Positions 28,195 to 38,303 of a DNA stretch of 64,000 bases are shown here, in pieces. The DNA comes from Oceanospirillaceae bacterium (GTDB lineage Bacteria > Pseudomonadota > Gammaproteobacteria > Pseudomonadales > Oceanobacteraceae), in assembly GCA_002724925.1 (NCBI GenBank), contig PBQA01000013.1:1-64000 (forward strand). Reading direction: 5' to 3'. The notes under the pieces were generated by a model. It made no database searches, was not told the origin of the DNA, and saw nothing but the letters and a program-made list of their open reading frames with translations. A program made the translations under genes and the position numbers. Each line of letters begins with the position of its first letter. The stretch's first letter is position 1.

Positions 28195-28976
28195 TGCTTA
28201 AGCATGTACGAAGCCTGGGGCAGGTCGGTGTTCAATCGATTCAGTCTATTGGCCGGGCCGGAATGCTGTTTACTCAGTCGGTCACCTGGGGCGGCCCCGG
28301 CAGTGCCGGTTTCCTTGATCTTATCCGTCAGATTCACTCTGTGGGGGTTCGCTCGTTATCGATCATTATCGTGGCGGGGTTCTTTGTCGGCATGGTGTTG
28401 GCCCTTCAGGGCTACAACATTCTGGTGAAGTTCGGTTCGGTTTCTGCGCTTGGGACCATGGTTTCTCTGACCCTGCTACGTGAACTTGGCCCGGTACTCG
28501 CGGCGCTGCTGTTTGCAGGGCGCGCAGGCTCGGCTCTGACTGCTGAAATTGGTTTGATGAAAGCCACTGAGCAGTTGTCGGCGATGGAGATGATGGGCGT
28601 TGACCCACTCAAACGTGTGATTACGCCGCGACTATGGGCGGGCGTCATCAGTGTTCCCATCCTGGCGCTGCTATTCAGCACGGTAGGCATCTGGGGAGGT
28701 GCATTTGTCGCTGTCGACATGCTTGGGCTTTATGACGGTGCTTACTGGAGCAATATGGCGAACACCGTAGAGTTTTATGAAGACGTTGTTCAAGGCCTTA
28801 TTAAGGCTGCGGTGTTCGGTGTGGTCGTGACCTGGATTGCCGTGTATCAGGGCTATGACGCCGCGCCAACCTCAGAAGGTATTGGTAAGGCAACGACACA
28901 GACGGTAGTGATCTCATCACTGGCGATTCTTGGGCTGGATTTTATATTGACTGCGGTCATGTTAGGAGGCGTGTAA
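28194..28976 (+). CDS. mlaE: Mla phospholipid ABC transporter permease MlaE
   Basis: 260 residues with five to six membrane segments and the MlaE-family patterns GMVLALQGYNILVKFGS, LREGLP-like LLRELGPVLAALLFAGRAGSALTAEIG and EQLSAMEMMGVDP. It is the inner-membrane channel of the Mla complex, between MlaF and the MlaD ring. Confidence 0.97.
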   Translation: MLKHVRSLGQVGVQSIQSIGRAGMLFTQSVTWGGPGSAGFLDLIRQIHSVGVRSLSIIIVAGFFVGMVLALQGYNILVKFGSVSALGTMVSLTLLRELGPVLAALLFAGRAGSALTAEIGLMKATEQLSAMEMMGVDPLKRVITPRLWAGVISVPILALLFSTVGIWGGAFVAVDMLGLYDGAYWSNMANTVEFYEDVVQGLIKAAVFGVVVTWIAVYQGYDAAPTSEGIGKATTQTVVISSLAILGLDFILTAVMLGGV

Positions 28977-28979
28977 AAC

Positions 28980-29441
28980 ATGCGTATGCGTAATGTCGAA
29001 CTCATGGTCGGCGGCTTTATGGTAATGGGCATTATAGCTCTTGTGTTGATGGCACTGCGGGTCAGTGGCCTATCTATGGACGCGGCGGGTGAAACCTACA
29101 CAATTAAGGCACGTTTCGAGAACCTGGGTGGTCTGACTGACCGTGCTAAAGTCTCGCTGGCGGGTGTCACTATCGGTCGGGTAACTAATATTACCTTGGA
29201 TCAGGAGTGGTACGCCGCTGTGGTTGAGATGGAAATTGATAAGTCCATGAGCACCTTGCCGATTGATACCAGTGCATCGATTCTTACTGCCGGTCTGCTT
29301 GGCGAGAAATACATTGGTCTCAGTGTCGGTGCCGAAATTGATTACATGCAGGATGGCGACTGGGTGCAGGATACGCAGTCAGCGATTGTCCTTGAAGAGT
29401 TGATCAGCCGTTTCCTGTTCAGTAAGGCCGAGGGCGAATGA
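28980..29441 (+). CDS. mlaD: Mla MCE-domain substrate-binding protein MlaD
   Basis: 153 residues. One N-terminal membrane anchor (ELMVGGFMVMGIIALVLMAL) is followed by an MCE domain (about 35-115; FENLGGLTDRAKVSLAGVTIGRV, AGLLGEKYIGLS). It forms a hexameric ring that holds phospholipid on the periplasmic side of MlaE. The next gene is mlaB, overlapping by four bases; the mlaC gene usually found here is absent. Confidence 0.96.
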   Translation: MRMRNVELMVGGFMVMGIIALVLMALRVSGLSMDAAGETYTIKARFENLGGLTDRAKVSLAGVTIGRVTNITLDQEWYAAVVEMEIDKSMSTLPIDTSASILTAGLLGEKYIGLSVGAEIDYMQDGDWVQDTQSAIVLEELISRFLFSKAEGE

Positions 29442-29764
29442 GCGCGCCCTCGTTGTCGGTCGCCACGGCCGGAGATATCCAGGTCGCGGGAGATCTTACT
29501 CTGCATACCGTCGCCAGTCTGATCAAACCTGGTCACGAGGCGATTGCACAGGCACAGGGTCAGGTGGTTGTTGATCTGGCCGCCGTGAGTCGTTTCAGTA
29601 GTGCAGGTGTTGCCCTGATTCTGAACTGGCTGCGTGCTGCTGAGACCCGCAAGGTGTCGCTCATGATCAAAAATCCACCTGCGGACCTGCCTGCGATCAT
29701 CGAGGTATGTGATCTTGATGCGGTTTTTGAGCCAGTCCTGTCAGGTTCTGACCTGCCGGAGTAA
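29438..29764 (+). CDS. mlaB: STAS-domain protein MlaB
   Basis: 108 residues with a single STAS fold (VVVDLAAVSRFSSAGVALILNWLRAA). MlaB binds MlaF in the cytoplasm and is needed for complex stability and activity. It overlaps mlaD by ATGA. Confidence 0.9.
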   Translation: MSAPSLSVATAGDIQVAGDLTLHTVASLIKPGHEAIAQAQGQVVVDLAAVSRFSSAGVALILNWLRAAETRKVSLMIKNPPADLPAIIEVCDLDAVFEPVLSGSDLPE

Positions 29765-29834
29765 GTCAGTACTTCGGTTCAGCGCCTAAATCCGCTATGA
29801 TTGTGCGCTTTCTGAACTGAGTGGTAGTTACAAT

Positions 29835-30074
29835 ATGTCCTCGGATATTACCCCGAACGAAATCCTGGAAGTGTTACAGGCTGAAGCCCCGGATGTTACC
29901 TGGTCTGTCGTTGACGGCTACGTAAAGGAAATCACCGGAGTCGGGGAGGTTTTCGAAGGCCTGAACGCAGTGAAGCGTCAGCAGTTCGTCTACAAAATTC
30001 TGAATCCCTATATCGTTGATGGTCGGCTTCATGCAGTGTCCATCCAGACTTATACGCCTGCTGAAAAAGCCTGA
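29835..30074 (+). CDS. ibaG: BolA family protein IbaG
   Basis: 79 residues. Family patterns GVGEVFEGLNAVKRQQFVY and GRLHAVSIQTYTPAE match IbaG, with the conserved C-terminal histidine (RLHAVS). The earlier histidine of E. coli IbaG (SHFQV) aligns with YVKEI here, so a different ligand may complete the iron-sulfur site shared with a monothiol glutaredoxin. Position between mlaB and murA is conserved. Confidence 0.92.
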   Translation: MSSDITPNEILEVLQAEAPDVTWSVVDGYVKEITGVGEVFEGLNAVKRQQFVYKILNPYIVDGRLHAVSIQTYTPAEKA

Positions 30075-30080
30075 GCGTGA

Positions 30081-31355
<1,275 letters not shown>

Positions 31356-31385
31356 CGTACACTCTGAACGAGGATCAGCAACACC

Positions 31386-32030
31386 ATGACTCAGCCACTG
31401 ACTATTGCTCTCTCAAAAGGGCGCATTCTGGATGACACACTCCCCCTGCTGGCGGAAGCGGGGATTCATCCGGCTGAAGATCTTAAGAAAAGTCGGAAGC
31501 TGATCTTCGACACCAATCATGAGCACATTAAGCTGGTGGTCATCCGTGCCACCGACGTGCCGACGTACGTAGAGTACGGTGCCGCCGACCTGGGTGTGGC
31601 TGGCAAAGACGTACTGATGGAATACAACAGCACTAACTTGTGTGAGCCTCTCGATCTGAATATCGCCACCTGCCGCTTGATGACTGCCGCGCTGAAAGAT
31701 GCAGAACTGCCGGCAGGCCGCTTAAAAGTCGCGACTAAATTCGTCAATGTGGCGAAGCGTTATTTTGCTGAGCAGGGCCGTCAGGTCGATATCATCAAAC
31801 TCTACGGTGGTATGGAGCTGGCGCCTATTATGGGCCTGGCGGATCTGATCGTGGATATTGTTGATACCGGCAATACGCTCAAGGCAAACGGTCTGGAGCC
31901 GTGCGAACTGATTGCTCCAATCAGCTCGCGACTGGTCGCATCGCGTGCCTCAATGAAAGTAAAATACGACCAGATCCAACCCATTATTGATCAGATGTCT
32001 GCCGCCGTTGAGCGTCAGCGTAACGCCTGA
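31386..32030 (+). CDS. hisG: ATP phosphoribosyltransferase, short form
   Basis: 214 residues, the short HisG form that lacks the C-terminal histidine-binding domain. It has the patterns [28 protein letters not shown], and the PRPP loop [19 protein letters not shown]. It joins ATP and PRPP in the first step of histidine synthesis. Short forms need HisZ as regulatory partner; hisZ is not in the window. Confidence 0.96.
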   Translation: MTQPLTIALSKGRILDDTLPLLAEAGIHPAEDLKKSRKLIFDTNHEHIKLVVIRATDVPTYVEYGAADLGVAGKDVLMEYNSTNLCEPLDLNIATCRLMTAALKDAELPAGRLKVATKFVNVAKRYFAEQGRQVDIIKLYGGMELAPIMGLADLIVDIVDTGNTLKANGLEPCELIAPISSRLVASRASMKVKYDQIQPIIDQMSAAVERQRNA

Positions 32031-32041
32031 GGAGCACCGGT

Positions 32042-33346
32042 ATGAGTATTGAAATCCGTCGTTTCCGTTCAGATCAGCCTGACTTTGCGCAGCAGATGGA
32101 TGATTTGCTGGCATGGGAAGCAGTATCCGATAGCGGCGTACAGGAAGCCGTCACCAATATAGTGAACGATGTTCGCAGCCGCGGTGACGAAGCTCTGATC
32201 GAATACACCAACAAATTTGACCGTACCAGTGCCAGTACCATGGCGGACCTTGAGTTGACTCAAGAGCAACTGCAAGCAGCACTGGATGGCCTTGATGACG
32301 CTCAGCGCACAGCACTGATTACCGCGGCCGATCGTGTACGCGATTACCACGAAAAGCAGAAGCAGGATTCCTGGAGCTATACCGAGGCTGACGGCACAGT
32401 GCTGGGTCAAAAGGTCACGCCAATGGACCGTGTCGGTATTTATGTGCCGGGCGGCAAGGCGGCTTACCCTTCATCTGTACTGATGAATGCTATTCCGGCC
32501 CATGTGGCTGGCGTCTCTGAAATCATTATGGTGGTTCCTACGCCTGATGGTCAGCTTAATCAGCTGGTGCTGGCGGCTGCGGCAGCCGCGGGTGTGTCAC
32601 GGGTATTCACTGTGGGTGGCGCACAGGCTGTAGCGGCGTTAGCGTATGGCACTGAAACAGTTCCCGGCGTCGATAAAATTGTCGGCCCGGGCAACATCTT
32701 TGTCGCGACCGCGAAGCGTATGGTATTTGGTCAGGTAGGTATCGACATGATCGCAGGCCCGTCAGAAATCCTCGTAGTCTGCGATGGCGATACTGACCCA
32801 GACTGGATCGCCATGGACCTGTTCTCGCAGGCCGAGCACGATGAAGATGCGCAAAGCATACTGGTTTCGATGGACGAAAACTTCCTCGATCAGGTACAGG
32901 CCAGTATCGAAAAACTGCTGCCGACTATGGAGCGCGAAGAGATCATCCGTAAGTCACTCAGTGACCGAGGCGCGATGATTTTAGCCTCGGGCAAAGAAGA
33001 TGCGCTCAACCTGATCAATCGAATTGCGCCGGAACACCTTGAGCTGTCAGTCGAAGACCCTGACAGCTGGCTGCCGGGTATCCGCCACGCGGGCGCTATC
33101 TTTATGGGACGCTACACGGCGGAAGCCCTCGGCGATTACTGTGCTGGACCAAACCACGTATTACCGACGTCAGGCACGGCACGTTTCTCATCACCGCTGG
33201 GGGTTTATGATTTCCAGAAACGTTCATCGCTGGTGAAATTTTCAGCAGACGGTGCCTCTGAAATGGGCAAAGTGGCTTCTGTGCTGGCGCGTGGTGAGTT
33301 TCTTACCGCTCACGCGCGTTCGGCGGAATACAGAATTAAAGACTGA
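32042..33346 (+). CDS. hisD: Histidinol dehydrogenase
   Basis: 434 residues. Family patterns are [48 protein letters not shown], and the zinc/catalytic region [11 protein letters not shown] with [10 protein letters not shown]. It oxidises histidinol to histidine in two NAD-linked steps. It starts 11 bases after hisG and is closed by a clear terminator. Confidence 0.98.
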   Translation: MSIEIRRFRSDQPDFAQQMDDLLAWEAVSDSGVQEAVTNIVNDVRSRGDEALIEYTNKFDRTSASTMADLELTQEQLQAALDGLDDAQRTALITAADRVRDYHEKQKQDSWSYTEADGTVLGQKVTPMDRVGIYVPGGKAAYPSSVLMNAIPAHVAGVSEIIMVVPTPDGQLNQLVLAAAAAAGVSRVFTVGGAQAVAALAYGTETVPGVDKIVGPGNIFVATAKRMVFGQVGIDMIAGPSEILVVCDGDTDPDWIAMDLFSQAEHDEDAQSILVSMDENFLDQVQASIEKLLPTMEREEIIRKSLSDRGAMILASGKEDALNLINRIAPEHLELSVEDPDSWLPGIRHAGAIFMGRYTAEALGDYCAGPNHVLPTSGTARFSSPLGVYDFQKRSSLVKFSADGASEMGKVASVLARGEFLTAHARSAEYRIKD

Positions 33347-33366
33347 CGTCTTTTTCTGATTTAAAG

Positions 33367-33390
33367 AGCCCGGCGATGCCGGGCTTTTTT
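33367..33390 (+). terminator. Terminator of the murA-hisGD operon
   Basis: AGCCCGGC (33367-33374), loop GAT, GCCGGGCT (33378-33385), then TTTTT. It separates hisD from hisC. Confidence 0.92.
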
Positions 33391-33967
33391 GTGAGTTTTT
33401 GCAAGGGGCGGGCCCCTTCCGATCCCCCTTTCCGGCGTGATGTCATGATCCTTGTCTCTTGATACCGATTGGGGCACGCCTGCAGCGGCCATCCATGGCC
33501 GCGGGCAGGCTTAACCGGCGTCCTGCCGGTTAGCCCTCATCGTTATCTGCGATCCTGCGGGGTCATCACAAGCCGGGTTTCATCAGCGCTCCGCGGCGAG
33601 GTTGATTGTTACCGAATATGACTTTTGGTGGGTAGTACCCACCCTACGGTAGGGTGCGCATTGCGCCCCATGAGCGAAGCACGGTTTTGCGGACTTAAAT
33701 GCGCCTCTGGGGCCGCCGGGATTTACGCCAGCTTTGCAGGCAACGTGAGGCAGGACGCCGAACGAGGCTCCATACGGGCATGGATGCCCGCCGGAGCCGG
33801 TTGCCGGAAAAGCCAGTAAATATCGGATTTACGGCCCAGAAAGCGCGAAAGCAGGGGGATGGGCCGCCCGCCCTGGGCGGTCCGACGTTTCGGCAAGGTC
33901 CCCCAACAAGGGCATTAAAACCCGGCGGCAGCCAAAGCAGCCCTCCCACCGAAGGTGGCTACCACTG
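33391..33967. repeat. GC-rich non-coding stretch with many palindromes
   Basis: About 580 bases without a credible gene. Clear inverted repeats are GCGGCCAT-CC-ATGGCCGC (33485-33502), AACCGGC-GTCCT-GCCGGTT (33513-33531), GGTGGGTA-G-TACCCACC (33627-33643) and CCCTAC-G-GTAGGG (33642-33654), then further GC-rich repeats such as GGGCCGCCC near 33861. The close packing of palindromes suggests a mosaic of repetitive extragenic elements. Open frames across it (for example 33625-33819) have residue content typical of shadow frames. Confidence 0.55.
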
Positions 33968-33973
33968 TATAAT
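33968..33973 (+). promoter_or_regulatory. Candidate -10 element for hisC
   Basis: TATAAT 35 bases before the hisC start. No good -35 at 16-18 bases. hisC follows a terminator, so its own promoter is needed. Confidence 0.45.
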
Positions 33974-34008
33974 GCATAACCCGAATCCTCAGACCACAGG
34001 CTCATCTC

Positions 34009-35109
34009 ATGTCGATAGACGCACTCGTCGAAAACCTTATCCGCCCCGAAATCCGCGCCTTACAGGCGTACCCGGTTGGTAAAGCCGAGGGCATGATTAA
34101 GCTGGACGCGATGGAGAATCCATTCCGTTGGCCAGACGATATGGTGTCTGAGTGGCAGTCATTACTTGCTGATTGCGCTTTGAATCGTTATCCCAATCCG
34201 GTTGCGCCTGAAGTCGTTGCCGGTCTGCGTAAGGTGATGCAGGTGCCGGATCAGTATGAGGTGCTGTTGGGTAATGGCTCGGATGAAATTATTCAGTTGT
34301 TGGCGATGGCGGTTGCGCAGCCGGGAGCCTGTGTTCTGGCACCGGAGCCGGGTTTTGTGATGTATAAAATGATCGCGACTTTCGTGGGGATTGATTACTG
34401 CGGTGTGCCATTACGAGATGATTTTTCACTGGATCGAGAAGCCATGCTGGCGGCCATTGCTGAGAAAAAACCTGCGCTGACTTTTCTGGCACAACCGAAT
34501 AATCCCACGGGCAATCTCTGGGCGGAAGATGATCTGGTGGCGATTATCGAAGCCTGCAATACCTCTGATTATCAGGGGCTGGTGGTTTTGGACGAAGCGT
34601 ATCTGCCATTCTCAAGTCGCGATCATCTGAGCTGGCTGGATCGTTTTGAGAATGTAGTGGTTATGCGTACGTTATCTAAGGTCGGACTTGCTGGCTTGCG
34701 CCTTGGGATGCTGTTTGGTCGCAAAGAATGGCTCAGCGAGCTGGATAAAATTCGTATGCCGTACAATATAAATGTGCTGACTCAGGCTTCAGCAGCCTTT
34801 GCATTAAAACATTACGATGTACTGATGAAGCAGTGTGATGTCTTGAAAACAGAGCGTGAAAAAATGCACGAAAAACTCTTAGAGTTGGGTTTTGCTGCAT
34901 TTGATTCAGAGGCGAACTTTATTCTGGCACGAGTTCCTGAGGGTGAGGTTGCCCGCGATATTTTTGAGAAGTTAAAGCAGCAGGATATTCTGATTAAATG
35001 CACGGATGGAGCACACCCATTATTGGCGAAAACCCTGCGCTTTACGGTTGGGGCACCAGAAGAAAATACAGCACTCTGCTCTGCGCTGGAGAAAGTACTG
35101 GCGGCCTGA
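34009..35109 (+). CDS. hisC: Histidinol-phosphate aminotransferase
   Basis: 366 residues, PLP-dependent fold type I. The PLP lysine is Lys224 in MRTLSKVGLAGLRLGML; LLGNGSDEIIQLL, AQPNNPTGN and VVLDEAYLPF are the usual cofactor and substrate contacts. It converts imidazole acetol phosphate and glutamate to histidinol phosphate. The gene order hisG-hisD-hisC-algW is that of Pseudomonas. Confidence 0.96.
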   Translation: MSIDALVENLIRPEIRALQAYPVGKAEGMIKLDAMENPFRWPDDMVSEWQSLLADCALNRYPNPVAPEVVAGLRKVMQVPDQYEVLLGNGSDEIIQLLAMAVAQPGACVLAPEPGFVMYKMIATFVGIDYCGVPLRDDFSLDREAMLAAIAEKKPALTFLAQPNNPTGNLWAEDDLVAIIEACNTSDYQGLVVLDEAYLPFSSRDHLSWLDRFENVVVMRTLSKVGLAGLRLGMLFGRKEWLSELDKIRMPYNINVLTQASAAFALKHYDVLMKQCDVLKTEREKMHEKLLELGFAAFDSEANFILARVPEGEVARDIFEKLKQQDILIKCTDGAHPLLAKTLRFTVGAPEENTALCSALEKVLAA

Positions 35110-35128
35110 CTCCGCAGCATATCTCGGT

Positions 35129-35162
35129 CTCCGGGAGATCAGCTTTCTGGCTGATCCCGGAG
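35129..35162. terminator. Hairpin between convergent hisC and degS/algW
   Basis: CTCCGGGAGATCAGC (35129-35143) pairs with GCTGATCCCGGAG (35150-35162) with a two-base bulge and loop TTTCTG. It overlaps the last codons of the minus-strand protease gene. No long T-run. Confidence 0.5.
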
Positions 35163-36308
35163 TCCGGCGTAAGCGGTCGTTGTCAGTTGTTCGCCACGTC
35201 GCAGAAACTCAACCGTTATTTTATCGCCAGGTCTCAGGCTGGCGATTCGATTCATGGCATCCACTGCGTTATCCGCGCTGTCACCATTTAAACCGATAAT
35301 AATATCCCCAGCGGCTAACCCAGCTTGTTCTGCCGGGCCTTCGGGAAATACTCCAGTGACCAGCAGACCGGTTAATTCATCCGGCAATTTCAACGATTTG
35401 AGTAGTTCTGGGGACGCTTCCTGAACTTCAATTCCTAACCAGCCGCGTATTATCGTACCGTAACGGGCGATATCGGCCATCGTCCGATGGGCAATATCCG
35501 CAGGTATCGCGAAGCCTATGCCTTCACTGCCGCCTGACTGAGTAAAGATCGCGGTGTTAATGCCTAAGAGTTCGCCGTAGGCGTTGATCAATGCACCACC
35601 AGAATTTCCTGGATTAATGGCTGCGTCGGTCTGAATGTAGTCTTCGAATGTGTTCAGGCCCAGACGGTTACGGCCCTTTGCGGAAATGATACCCATAGTC
35701 ACTGTCTGGCCGACGCCAAATGGGTTGCCGATGGCCAGCACAACGTCTCCAACGTCATTATTGTTGATGCTGCTTATAGTTGCAGGGGCAATGTCGTCTG
35801 GGAGGTTGATCTGCAGAACCGCAAGGTCTGATTCCGGGTCGCTACCAATAAGAGTCGCCTCTTCATCTCTGCCATCGAACAGAGCAACCGTAATTTCATC
35901 GGCTCCCTCGATCACATGGAAGTTAGTAATGATGTGACCCTCGGTGGACATAATTACGCCTGATCCCAGGCTGCTTTGCATCCGGTCGCTCGGTTGCTCT
36001 GACTCACCAAAAAAGCGCCTTAGTGCAGGATCATCTAGCAGGGGGTTGGTCCGGCGTTTTACGATCTTACGGGTATAGATGTTAACCACGGCGGGTGCAG
36101 CAGCATTAACGGCATCGGAATAACTAATTGGTCCCTGCTGTACGTGGGCCGTAACCGTTGCCTGCTGTTGCAATTGCGCCTCGGGCGCTGGAGTCTCGAC
36201 GTGGGGTAACACCCACTCGGGTGCGATCAGCAGTATCAGAGTAGCGATAAGGCCACCGATGGCTGCTGGGAACAATATCCGCAATGCGAATGTCTGCGTT
36301 GGAGACAT
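35139..36308 (-). CDS. algW: DegS/AlgW-type periplasmic serine protease
   Basis: 389 residues. One N-terminal membrane anchor (about 9-30), a trypsin-like domain with the triad His131 (TNFHVIEG), Asp161 (PESDLAVL) and Ser236 (NPGNSGGAL), and a single C-terminal PDZ domain (about 285-375). The one-PDZ, membrane-anchored form is that of DegS/AlgW, which cleaves the anti-sigma factor RseA/MucA in response to misfolded outer-membrane proteins. Divergent from the Nif3-like gene. The alternative name is degS. Confidence 0.93.
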   Translation of the reverse strand: MSPTQTFALRILFPAAIGGLIATLILLIAPEWVLPHVETPAPEAQLQQQATVTAHVQQGPISYSDAVNAAAPAVVNIYTRKIVKRRTNPLLDDPALRRFFGESEQPSDRMQSSLGSGVIMSTEGHIITNFHVIEGADEITVALFDGRDEEATLIGSDPESDLAVLQINLPDDIAPATISSINNNDVGDVVLAIGNPFGVGQTVTMGIISAKGRNRLGLNTFEDYIQTDAAINPGNSGGALINAYGELLGINTAIFTQSGGSEGIGFAIPADIAHRTMADIARYGTIIRGWLGIEVQEASPELLKSLKLPDELTGLLVTGVFPEGPAEQAGLAAGDIIIGLNGDSADNAVDAMNRIASLRPGDKITVEFLRRGEQLTTTAYAGLRDQPES

Positions 36309-36377
36309 TTGTCAGCGCTCCGCAATCTCTCTAAGATCAATGAGCAGACATGTTACAAACTTTTGGATGGCACGACT

Positions 36378-37139
36378 ATGGCGGTTACACGTAAAGAGCT
36401 TATTTCTCATCTTGATCATATTTTGCAGAGTCGCAAAATCCGTGATTATTGCCCGAACGGATTACAGGTGTCTGGCAGTGAAACCATCCAGAAAATCGTT
36501 ACCGGAGTTACGGCAAATCAAGCGTTGATCGAAGCTGCGATCGCAGAAGAGGCGGATGCGATATTTGTGCATCATGGCTATTTCTGGAAAGGTGAAGACG
36601 AGTGCATTACCGGTATCAAGAAAGAGCGTATTAAAGCGCTTTTGCTTAACGATATTAATCTGATTGCCTATCACTTGCCGTTAGATATGCATCCGATATA
36701 CGGAAATAATATTCAGTTGGCTGACGTCCTGGGCATTCAGGTTGATGGCCCTATTGATGAGTCAGACCCATCAGTGCCGGGAAATATCGGGCGTCTGCCG
36801 CGGCCAATGACGGGCGGTGAATTGAGTGCCTGGATCGCACAGTGTTTGCATAGAGAGCCCCTGCATATTGGTGAATCAGGCGACACCATTGAGACGGTTG
36901 CCTGGTGTACAGGAGGCGCGCAAGGATATCTTCAGAAAGCGATTGATGCCGGTGTCGATGCTTATATTACCGGCGAAGTGAACGAGCCTGCTGTTCACCT
37001 TGCGCGAGAAACTGGCACTCATTTTTTCAGTGCCGGGCACCACGCAACCGAACGCTATGGCGCCAAAGCGGTTGGGGAGTATCTGGCCGATGAGTTCGAT
37101 CTGGATGTTGTATTTATCGACATTGATAACCCGGTTTAA
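36378..37139 (+). CDS. Nif3-like dinuclear metal centre protein (YbgI family)
   Basis: 253 residues from ATG 36378 (MAVTRKELISHLD); the longer frame from 36309 covers the divergent promoter region. Family motifs include DYCPNGLQVSG, the metal-binding FVHHGYFWKG, YHLPLDMHP and, near the end, SAGHHATERYG. E. coli YbgI forms a hexameric toroid with a dinuclear metal site and is linked to DNA damage and cofactor biology; its reaction is not settled. The same neighbour (algW) is seen in Pseudomonas. Confidence 0.92.
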   Translation: MAVTRKELISHLDHILQSRKIRDYCPNGLQVSGSETIQKIVTGVTANQALIEAAIAEEADAIFVHHGYFWKGEDECITGIKKERIKALLLNDINLIAYHLPLDMHPIYGNNIQLADVLGIQVDGPIDESDPSVPGNIGRLPRPMTGGELSAWIAQCLHREPLHIGESGDTIETVAWCTGGAQGYLQKAIDAGVDAYITGEVNEPAVHLARETGTHFFSAGHHATERYGAKAVGEYLADEFDLDVVFIDIDNPV

Positions 37140-37170
37140 ACATATACCGGGTATATCGTGGCATCGTCGT

Positions 37171-38097
37171 TTAGTGACGTGTGCTTAGGCGATTAACAAG
37201 TTGTACAGGCACCACAAGAATCACGCCCGTAGCAATACCAGTCACCAGATTGGTCGCCATACCCGACATCAGCTCTGCCGCAGGAATCGCCAGATACGAC
37301 GCTGACTTCGCCACATCGTGGGTCATGTGCTCAATAGAGGGAATATGGTGAGCAATGATCCCGCCGCCTACAAGGAACATGGCGATGGTGCCCGCGATAG
37401 AAAGAAAGCGCATTAACCGGGGGGCAAGCCCCAGTAAAAATCGTCCGGTGACTGCCTTGAGCATCCCCAGGTGGGTTTGTCTTTGCTCCGTTAGCCACAG
37501 CCCAACATCATCGAGCTTTACGATGCCCGCGACTAAACCATAGACACCAAATGTGAAAAGCAGAGCCAGCAGTGACAGGGCAATTATTTGTGTAAATAAG
37601 GCTGCACTGGCCATCGTGCCAAGAGAAATTACGATGATTTCTGCCGAAAGGATAAAGTCTGTCCGAATAGCGCCTTTAATTTTACCTTTCTCGAACTCAA
37701 CCATGTCTGTTTCGGGATTGCCCAAAGCCTCCACTCTGGCCTGATGTTCTTCCGGTTCTTTATGGAAGAACTTGTGAAGCAGCTTCTCGACGCCTTCAAA
37801 GCACAGGTAGGCCCCTCCAAGCATCAGGAGCCAGGCGATGGCTTGAGGAAAAAACGCACTGATCAGCAGCGCCGCGGGAACGAGGATAAGCTTATTAACC
37901 AACGACCCTTTAGTGACGGCCCAAACGACAGGTAGCTCTCGTTCGGCGCGAATACCCGTAACCTGTTGAGCATTGAGAGCGAGGTCGTCACCCAGTACGC
38001 CGCTGGTTTTCTTTGCCGCGACTTTCGACATTACGGCAACGTCATCCAGTACGGTAGCGATATCATCGAGTAACGCGAGTAGGCTGCCAGCGGCCAT
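37171..38097 (-). CDS. DUF808 family membrane protein (YedI-like)
   Basis: 308 residues. It starts MAAGSLLALLDDIATVLDDVAVMSK, typical of DUF808, with KKTSGVLGDDLALNA and about six membrane segments, ending in a hydrophobic VTGIATGVILVVPVQLV. The function of the family is not known. Single gene, convergent with the Nif3-like gene. Confidence 0.9.
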   Translation of the reverse strand: MAAGSLLALLDDIATVLDDVAVMSKVAAKKTSGVLGDDLALNAQQVTGIRAERELPVVWAVTKGSLVNKLILVPAALLISAFFPQAIAWLLMLGGAYLCFEGVEKLLHKFFHKEPEEHQARVEALGNPETDMVEFEKGKIKGAIRTDFILSAEIIVISLGTMASAALFTQIIALSLLALLFTFGVYGLVAGIVKLDDVGLWLTEQRQTHLGMLKAVTGRFLLGLAPRLMRFLSIAGTIAMFLVGGGIIAHHIPSIEHMTHDVAKSASYLAIPAAELMSGMATNLVTGIATGVILVVPVQLVNRLSTRH

Positions 38098-38243
38098 GGT
38101 TTTATTTCCTGTGGTCGATTGAGGTCAGAATGCTAAGCCTATCATCAGACTGTTATAGCGGATATTAAAGGCTCGGATCGACCGCTCAAATATATCTGAA
38201 ATTTTGCCTTAGCATAGCGTGCTCCTTCACTAAGCAGAAATAA

Positions 38244-38266
38244 AAAAGCCCACCAGAAAGGTGGGC
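38244..38266 (-). terminator. Terminator of the porin gene
   Basis: On the minus strand GCCCACC-TTTCT-GGTGGGC then TTTTTTA (plus 38248-38266), 38 bases after the porin stop. Confidence 0.88.
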
Positions 38267-38303
38267 CTCTTTTACTGCGTGAACAGTTTCTTATAACAAG
38301 CGA

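Noticed and set aside
33699-34082. 127-residue frame across the hisD-hisC gap and into hisC
   Set aside because: Arg/Pro/Gly-rich shadow residues, overlaps the real hisC start in another frame, covers palindromic non-coding repeats.
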